Shown: positions 56,961 through 64,000 of the stretch, piece after piece
How the letters are laid out: the number at the start of each line of letters is the position of its first letter
How positions within the stretch are numbered: position 1 is the stretch's first letter
Source: Holothuria scabra
Taxonomy: Eukaryota; Echinodermata; Holothuroidea; Aspidochirotida; Holothuriidae
Direction of reading: 5' to 3'
Assembly (NCBI GenBank): GCA_037179385.1
Contig: CM074188.1
Coordinates: forward strand, 28,313,594-28,377,593
DNA: 64,000 bases
Notes under the pieces: model-generated
What the model saw: only the letters and a program-made list of their open reading frames with translations
The model's database searches: none
What the model was told of the DNA's origin: nothing
Made by a program: the position numbers and the translations under genes

Positions 56961-57357
56961 GCTTGTTTGGACTTCAATGGCATTAATATTAAGAACGCGG
57001 TTTAATAAAAGCAAGTTGCTGCAGAATCCAAGAGGGAATCCGATTAATAATGCCACACATTTGTATATTCATGGGTAAATGTGTGGTTGTGTGGGCTTAA
57101 AGATCACGATGTGAGGATTTTGTCTGTTCCAACGTTGTCAACATAAGTTACTTTGATAGCTGTTTGTTGCCAATTCCAAAAGGGTAAGAATATTTATCAT
57201 CCAAATTGCTGCTACAATATGGGAAAATTACGTTTGAGCAAAGTAAGTAGCAATGTGGGTAGGTGTCAATGACAGTGCCAACTCTCTGAAAACTCAGTTA
57301 AGAAAGTTATCATAAGGTTTGTATGCTGCTGAGTTAAATTTGGTGGGTTGGTGTCCA
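56961..57357. other. No gene recognised
   Basis: Unique-looking sequence upstream of the U2-like fragment. Confidence 0.45.
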
Positions 57358-57402
57358 CTTTTAGGCCTTTTGGCTAAGATCATGTGTAGTATCTGTTCTT
57401 TT
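57358..57402 (+). ncRNA. U2 snRNA 5'-domain-like fragment (repeat-embedded)
   Basis: CTTTTAGGCCTTTTGGCTAA and GTGTAGTATCTGTTCTTTT match the start of the spliceosomal U2 snRNA (about nt 5-49). The branch-point recognition element GUAGUA is intact, with only four differences in 45 nt from the widely conserved sequence as I recall it. Similarity ends right after the UCUGUUCUU block, so stem-loop IIa, the Sm site and the 3' stems are missing. No proximal sequence element or snRNA 3' box was noticed. It is a U2-derived fragment, probably the head of a SINE-like repeat, not a functional gene. Confidence 0.75.
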
Positions 57403-57499
57403 AGTCCAGTCTAGAAAGGAGCCATCGATGTAAATGGTCTGATCGCGGGCCGTGAAGTTAGTCAAGTGTTGTCCTTCACTGGATGTATAACTTCCCCGG

Positions 57500-57625
57500 G
57501 AAGCAGATTAAAGTTATCAAAATGTCTTGCATTGCACATACAAAAGAGGTGATTGGTAAGGAAGAGAAACATTTCTTTCAGCTGTGTTGTACGACCTGAT
57601 CAGCCTTAAAGGTTTTGCTAAAGGG
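57500..57625 (+). repeat. Tail of the U2-bearing repeat
   Basis: CATACAAAAGAGGTGATTGG, TTTCTTTCAGCTGTGTTGTA and CGACCTGATCAGCC...GGTTTTGC resemble 49640-49790. This shows that the DNA downstream of the U2 fragment is dispersed. Confidence 0.55.
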
Positions 57626-57742
57626 ATAACTGAGTTGTGCTTAACATCTACCGAATGCTTCATTTAATACATGCATGTTCACACGTCACGCCATCACATT
57701 ATTCAATTGAGATATTCCATGTTGATAATGCCACAACACTCA

Positions 57743-58001
57743 TTAACCCTTTACCGGTGTGCTCCGATCGGGGCATATTTACGCGCCTCGGGATTGGGTG
57801 GAAAAGCGGACGAAGCCCGCCCCACATCGGCTTCCGTAGGCCGTTGACCCCGTGACCTTAAACTATTGTCTCTCTCGCTCTTGTGGCCGAATTTTCGGGT
57901 ATCTACTCGCAGTTTCGAGCTCCGCGTGAAACAGTAAAGATGTGTAACAGCCGAGCTCTCCGCATGGGTCCAAAAGGACCCAAACAACGGTAAAGGGTTA
58001 A
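57743..58001 (+). mobile_element. piggyBac-type TTAA MITE, intact copy B3
   Basis: TTAA (57743-57746), then the 10-bp terminal inverted repeat CCCTTTACCG...CGGTAAAGGG (57747-57997), then TTAA (57998-58001). The TTAA duplication and a terminus starting CCC are hallmarks of piggyBac transposons. The 251-bp interior is non-coding and includes GCATATTTACGCGCCTCGG and AAAAGGACCCAAACAA. It is the reference copy for B1, B2 and B4. Confidence 0.9.
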
Positions 58002-61000
58002 GCCAGTGAACAGCGGCTGGAAAAAATCCGTGGTCGGTCCGACTTCAATTAGCCAAGTGGAGAAAATTTTTGCTGCATGCAATTGTGGGGCAAATCTTTG
58101 CATACACAAATTGAGTTCAGCACTTATCGTACGACCTTCCAATTCTTTCGTCGGTACGTGCATACAACACTGTGTACCTGTCCAGCCAAATATGGGACGA
58201 AAGGAAAAGTTCCGGTACTACTTACACTGAGTTGGGAAGCAGACCTCACATTTGCGACCGTTATTGCGCAATCTTTTCACGCTAGCACTCTCGGTGAAAT
58301 GCATTCTGGGAGACCGTGCTGGAACTGGCTTTCAAAGAGCGAAAACGGACACCCGTCAAAAATATCAATAATTCGTATTCATAGTGTAAAGTAATTGAGC
58401 ATTTTTGGCGATTGAAGGAAAATAGAAAGTTAACTATTCAAATGAAACTTGCTTTGGCTAGAATCTTCGTCATTAGCTTTTCAAGAAAACCGAAGATGAA
58501 CCGAAAATGAAGGAGTGAGAGCTCACTTGCGAAGTTTTCGAACTGCACATTTTCCGTCTTCAAGGTGAGAATATGTTGAGATGTCATTTGAAAGAGAATG
58601 AACGGATAGCATATTTTAAAATAAAAGGGTTATACTGTTATCTTCACTTAAAATGCTCTAAAGAACTCTGGCCTTTGTTCTGCTTCATCCATTAAGTTAG
58701 TGGACCACTAACTTCAATACTCATGTCTGGGAAAATGTTTACTGACAGACAAAGCGCCATAAAAAAAATTATGGGAAGTTGTTTCAGACTGTGTTACTTA
58801 CAAAATATGATCATTTTTGCATCTGGATTTTGTAGACAATGAGTTGAAATACATACTGTGCAAAATTCAAGGCAATCTGACCAATTTTAGTGCCATTTTT
58901 TTTTATTGTATTACTCCGCTCTGTGAAATGCCGTTTTTGGGTAGCTATTATGGCGGCAAACACATCCCTATCATTCAAGGCTCTCTAGCTCAAAATTTCA
59001 ATGGTCATGGTATGGAAATTTGAAAGTGCCATGAAAGCCGAGATTGTGGGCTTCGATCAGAGGGGTAGCATGTCCTGGTTGAAAACTTCTACTGGGAGCT
59101 AGGGGGCACGGAAGTAGCCTAATTTAGTGTGTAAGTCAATGGGACTTATAATTAGTGGCCCGCTACCTACACACAAAGCATGGCATTGTGTTGGATCTTA
59201 TATCGCAGTGCTCCACGCCAGATACCATCACGCATTGCGTTTCAAGATGGCTGAGTGACTACACATGAACTGCAAACAGAATCGTTAACAAAGCGGGATT
59301 AACCGTCTTCAGAAATATTGGAATATTTTATCAAAGGGCCTATGTGAGGAAGTATATTTCCTGTCTTAATGTGTGTATTCGGTAAATCTTGGACAGCTTC
59401 AGGATGATTTCGGGACAAATTTGTGACCCTTCGCCGATAGTGCGGAAGGGTGATCTAAAATCTCCCGATAATATTTGGGCCTTTTGGCCGACAATTTGGC
59501 CTAAAATTGGTTTTACTTGCGACGTCAGTCTGGTAAGTGTCATAGTTTTACTGATCGTAATTGGATGTAAACAGAATAATTAAGCCATTCTTTTTCCCAA
59601 GTGTACATTTCCATAGGTGGCTAAAATTCAAAATCGTGTGACGTCACCAGAGCTTAATGATATTTCGGTGACCCTGAGGTCTGTTTACGGCAGATTTAAA
59701 TGCAGATTCCAGAAAGACAATTTAGACACGATTCACTGCTGTAAACAACGCCTCGGGGTCCCTCCCTATATTATGGATGGATTAAGAAAGAATGATTTTA
59801 CCAAATTTAATTTGCATGTTAACTCAAATTTTGGAAAACGTGATGTACAGTATATGCGAGATCGGTTTGTTCGATGATTCGGAGGGTTTGTGCATGTGCA
59901 TAGCCAACAAAACGTAATACAGAACTGGCTAATTGGTTCAAAACTGAACCTTAAAACCACATCTAACTATCTAACTAACTTATTTTCCGAAAGAGCAATT
60001 ACGTCCACTGACGGACAAGATAGGATATCGTTGCCAAAAATGCAATATATTTCAAATCAAAATAATGTAAAACGAGGGCCGTTACCTTGTGCTTAACTAC
60101 TTCAAAAAGTTAAACAAGGACGTGGTAAAATACTATTATTATATTATGTTGCATGCTAAAACTTTTCAGTTTATTGCAAATAAAAGTCTTCTAGCCAGGC
60201 ATAACATAACTTGATGAATTTCGCTTCTAAGAACTCTGACGTATAAATAAACAGATGACAAAGTTCAATCCAATATTGTGTATTATGATTGGTTTGATTG
60301 GCCGATAATCTACTTGCAGAACAATAAAATTTTCTTCAGAGTTTATACACAAAGAAAAGATGACAACATATTTGATAAAACTGATTATCAGTTACTGGCT
60401 TATCGTTGCCGTTTAGTCATGCCAAGTAATTCATCATCAAAATGCAAACGAGGAGTAATGGTATTTAGAAGTATATAATGCTTACAGAACAAAACGTAAT
60501 ACATTTTGTATTATTTGTTTTGCATTATACGTAGTTCTCACTGACGTCACAAATATGCGTTAGCAACCGTCATGTTTTAGGTAAAGCCTGCACATACATA
60601 CAGGGGTTGCCCTCAAACATGGCTGAAGTACTCTAAGGGGAATGCGTCTATGAAGTCACGTGAGAACTATCTATACTGTAAAATTCAAGACTATGTGAAT
60701 TATCTGTATGATGGAGAGCAAAATGAAGAAATACAATACACAAAAAAAGCTTTGTTCGATGACTTTCAGATATTGTCACCACAACATCTAGTATGTTTTC
60801 AAGATATTAGCGATTGAATTTAACACATTTTTGTACAAAGAGTGAACTTGAAGCAAGCGAGCGGAATGTTATGGTTTCACATTAATGACCAATGTTTTGT
60901 TTTTCTATATAAATGTGCCACTACGTTTATTCAACTATAACTATGATAATCAAATATTAATTCCATAAGTGCATTCTGAACAAAGGAATTTTGAAAAACT

Positions 61001-61305
61001 CTGTTTTCTGATGGGGCAAGAATTCATCCCTTACTGTTCAGAAGTCAAGACAATTTAATGAAAAGAAATGTCCATCAATGTGAATAGATGACATATCACA
61101 CCTGCTTGATAAAGATGATTTCAATTTTGCGGAATTACTGTCAAGATCTCAAGAAAAGAAAATGGGAAATGAATGCAATTTTCACCAAGATCTTAAACCA
61201 TGTTCCTCTTTACGTCAAACATATCTCTGGTTCCAGATTATTATGTAACATTTTGCCGAAAAATTCAAAAGTCTACTTGGCTTATGTTTGAGAAAGGTCC
61301 ATTAC
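58002..61305. other. No gene recognised
   Basis: The longest featureless stretch. A frame at 59617-59877 (86 codons) follows an AG but has no family motif and no donor that I can defend. If gene A ends before gene B starts, its downstream exons should lie here or up to 50.9 kb, but none was seen. Confidence 0.45.
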
Positions 61306-61542
61306 CTTTGCTATTGTATGCGCAAACTTTGAAGTTGTAACGGCCGTTGAGCATGTTCTTAGGATACACTGCGAAAAGCTTGGGTGTATGATAGAGAACA
61401 GGGGATTCATTACTTTTCCACATTTTGAATCCATATTTGGTGATTTCGCCATGATGAGTTCCGCAAGGTGGTGCTTCCCATCGAAATATGCATAACTGCT
61501 CCGTAGTAGTCATTGTAACATTGAATGGTGCCGCTGTTGGAT
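61306..61542 (-). CDS. Fibronectin type III exon (gene A), 79 codons
   Basis: The minus-strand acceptor is TATTCTGACAG before 61542 and the donor is GCAAAG|GTAATG after 61306. It is 237 bp and phase 1 at both ends. The encoded FN3 domain reads APFNVTMTTTEQLCIFRWEA (strand B Trp), PPCGTHHGEITKYGFKMW (the P-P-C-x-x-x-x-G-x-I-x-x-Y pattern common in receptor FN3 domains), then NMLNGRYNFKVCAYNSKGNG (strand F Tyr and strand G). It is shorter than the gene B FN3 exons, so the G strand continues into the next exon. It lies upstream of the candidate gene B start, hence the proposal of a separate gene. Confidence 0.85.
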
Positions 61543-61708
61543 CTGTCAGAATATAGTCAATAGTACACATTGAGTAAAATTATGCATTATACTTCACCTT
61601 AACTTCAAACGGATTTTTCTTACAATACCGTATTTATAATTTTACAATAGCACAAAGTGTAAATTGCGTTTGTATTTAGCGGGATATCTCATGAACGTTA
61701 AAATTAGA
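61543..61708. other. Presumed intron of gene A
   Basis: No feature seen. Confidence 0.5.
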
Positions 61709-61872
61709 TTAACCCTTTACCGTTATCGGCCACAACAACGAGAGAAACAATAGTTTAAGGTCACGGGGTCAATAGCCTACGGAAGCTGATGCGGAGCGTG
61801 CTTCGTCCGTTTTCCGCCCACTCCCGAGGCTGGCAAATATGTCCCGATTGGAGCACAACGGTAAAGGGTTAA
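61709..61872 (-). mobile_element. piggyBac-type TTAA MITE, short copy B4
   Basis: TTAA at 61709-61712 and 61869-61872 enclose CCCTTTACCG...CGGTAAAGGG. It is in reverse orientation to B3 with about 95 bp of the interior deleted (from the GAATTTTCGGG block to the terminus). Both ends are perfect. Confidence 0.9.
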
Positions 61873-62629
61873 TTGAAGCGTTAATGGGAGGGAGCGATCG
61901 TTCACATTTGACCTCCAGAGATGATTTGTGGGTGCCTCTTCTGGTCTTACCAGAACATCGTGTGCACTGTGAAAACTACACTATAGATAGTTCGAATAAT
62001 CCATTGAACCCAGTAAAAAACGTAAGGTTTTCAAGTACAAATTTTACCACTTTAGCAACATTCGTAGTGAGGTGGCTAAATATGAAGCTGTCTTCACTCG
62101 TGTCGTAAAATTTATTTCAGAATTTTCCTTTCCTATTCATATTGTAATATCTAGAACCAATATCGTACTGGACTACAGAACTCCGTATTTTCCCCATACC
62201 TCAACGAGCAAATGATTCTGTTTCTCACAAATATGATTTTTGTGCTTATGAAGGAGCTGAAGAAACACCATAAGATCATACAAAGCTTCAAGTAATTTTT
62301 TTAAGACTTTTATGTTTCTGTATTAAGAAGGGGGGGGGGGAAGTATTCAATAGAGAGGGAAACTGTTTCGTGTGCTTTTGTGTAAACGCACGCACAACAC
62401 AACCTACACTGTAAAATTAGCTGTGTCAGCTATCTTAAAGGACGAGAGCAGTCATACCAAATTTTGGTATAACATCTTATTCTCCCATCTCCTAATTTCT
62501 CTTCCCAATTCATTTCTTTGTATCATTGCGGGACTTTTTTGTATTGTTTTACCCTATACATTTCATAATTCAGTAAAAAAGATATTTCCACATGATTCCC
62601 AAGAGCTGTTAATCGAATATGATAGGCTA
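61873..62629. other. No gene recognised
   Basis: Contains a G-run at 62331-62340. A frame at 62372-62647 has a hydrophobic middle but runs into MITE G2 and has no splice or family support. Confidence 0.45.
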
Positions 62630-62996
62630 CTTAAAGCGGCTCAATGAGTTGGTTCATGAAATTCCACAAATTTTTCCAAACCCGTGCAGTTTTCTTCACC
62701 TGTCAATCACAAATGGTAAGTCTTAGACAATCCCCATATCCTACAAATTAATAACTGTTTCACGTTTGAGTACGTAACGGTTCCATTCGATTTTCAAAAA
62801 TTCGTTACCAGACACCTTTTTAAATTGTGCACAAAACCGTTACAGGCAAAACGTAACAAAATTCAAAATTTTGGCTTTTCCGGTAACTATTGGATATGAA
62901 ACATGACTTATAGCTATCTATAAGCATTGTGATGTGGTAACGACCCTTTATCACTCTCATAAAGTTATCGATATCAACTTAATGAGCCCCTTTAAG
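62630..62996. mobile_element. TTAA MITE family G, copy G2
   Basis: TTAA then AGCGGCTCAATGAGTTG at the left. At the right CAACTTAATGAGCCCCT then TTAA. The termini are inverted repeats and the TTAA flanks match. The interior aligns with 18528-18881. Non-coding. Confidence 0.8.
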
Positions 62997-64000
62997 TGCT
63001 GTAACAATATGGGAAACTCAGTGTTCTTTTCCTTTCAGATTTAGTGTATTTCCCTTCAAGGCATTATCACAATGTATTACTTTTGATTGCAAAATCCTTC
63101 TTTTTCCTTACTTTTCCTTAAAGAGAATTCATGACTACGGGCCTGACCGCATACGTATTTTTAAGTGACATTAATCTAACCTTTTATTCACGCACTATGA
63201 AAATATTTTTCTTTCGGACGATTTGACCTCCTTCCAGTATTGTGGCGTTATAGAGCCCTATAGTTTCATGGACTTCGAATGTATGGCGATACAACACAAA
63301 ATCTGGTGTGAATGGAAGGGGTATCATGGCCTCAAAGGGTGGAGAGTAACTTGTTTATTGTAACCCTTTTACACAAAACTGGGTAGACAAACTTTATTAT
63401 CAACATATTTACTCTTTTCATCCCTGTCCCTTTCCACTTCTGTCATATCAATTATACCAGAGACCAGTGACGGAAGGAGATAAAGCCCTTTATCCAATTT
63501 CATCCAATCAAACAATTTGTTCTCAGACTGCTTCAATCCTTTTATGAGAAGAGGCTTTGATTGACAGGTCATTTAGTATTTCTTGTAAGTTTGTTTGACT
63601 TAGCCCTCCTTATGATAAAGCAAGCCTTTCATACTTGCCTGATCTTCAAACAAAGAACGCATATTGACAAAGCTTGGAAGCTATCATCATTGACGACAAG
63701 TGTTATACCTGCATCAACCTAGTATTAGACAAAACGACTTAGCTGCACTTTGAAGTGATCAGATTTTAATTTTTTCTATTGGTCACTGACATCGCTTTTC
63801 ACCAATGAATGCAGAGTCTAACATTTGTATATGACTCGGAATTTTGAAATGATTCCGGATTGTTCCTGAAACAGCAAAAAATGTGATGACGTTCTAAAAC
63901 TTAATTGAAGCTCAACTGAACCCATCAAAAAGTGAACACAGGCGTACAGAAACAGGATATTTTTTTATTTTTTGAAGACTGGCGGTATTATGGCAGTGGT
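62997..64000. other. No gene recognised
   Basis: No exon, repeat terminus or RNA gene seen up to the right edge. Confidence 0.45.

Noticed and set aside
59617..59877. 86-codon plus-strand frame following an AG
   Set aside because: Plausible composition but no family motif, no clear donor and no neighbour exon.
38619..61306. One single gene running from 61.5 kb to 15 kb
   Set aside because: Possible by phase, but two signal-peptide exons with consensus donors lie between the FN3 exons. Separate tandem genes fit better. Only transcripts can settle it.

Overview
This is a piece of metazoan nuclear genome, AT-rich and dominated by transposable-element debris. Introns with GT/AG junctions, phase-1 extracellular fibronectin type III (FN3) exons, CR1-type and other LINEs, hAT-like and TTAA-flanked MITEs and a U2 snRNA-like repeat fit an invertebrate animal. 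A marine deuterostome is plausible, but nothing in the window proves the phylum. There is no operon-like structure, no bacterial or viral gene block and no CRISPR.

Genes. The only host coding sequence I can support lies on the minus strand as small exons with phase-1 junctions. Four are FN3 or FN3-like modules (61306-61542, 37781-38092, 36498-36809, 14955-15272). One is an 88-residue module of unknown family (38356-38619). Two are candidate signal-peptide first exons (50585-50672 and 21749-21818), each ending in a phase-1 donor. The simplest reading is a row of tandem secreted or single-pass receptor-like genes transcribed right to left. Gene A enters from beyond the right edge (61.5 kb). Gene B starts at 50.67 kb and continues at 38.6, 38.1 and 36.8 kb. 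Gene C starts at 21.8 kb and continues at 15.3 kb. Transmembrane and cytoplasmic exons were not found, so the membrane topology is unknown.

Layout. 0-4.7 kb: a decayed LINE with an SGNH-hydrolase-like ORF, abutted by an antisense CR1 copy that carries a TTAA MITE. 5-8.5 kb: a 215-bp tandem duplication, a solo LTR with target duplication, and MITEs. 10.7-13.6 kb: a third LINE and a Gypsy-like gag/protease scrap. 14-19 kb: FN3-like exon, long foldback elements and more MITEs. 20.3-21.8 kb: a 5'-truncated LINE whose poly-A tail lies next to the gene C donor. 22-30 kb: mostly old repeats, ending in a 21-bp minisatellite and foldback block. 30.1-35.9 kb: two related hAT-like elements with 8-bp target duplications. 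36-39 kb: the gene B exon cluster. 39-64 kb: long introns or intergenic DNA with MITE families, a large (GAAA)n tract, the gene B start, a nearly perfect hairpin transposon inside another MITE, a U2 snRNA-derived fragment and the gene A exon.

Several nested insertions can be read against empty copies of the same repeat in this window, which gives relative ages. I see no complete, active-looking mobile element and no complete host gene. Repeat boundaries were read by eye and may be off by a few bases.
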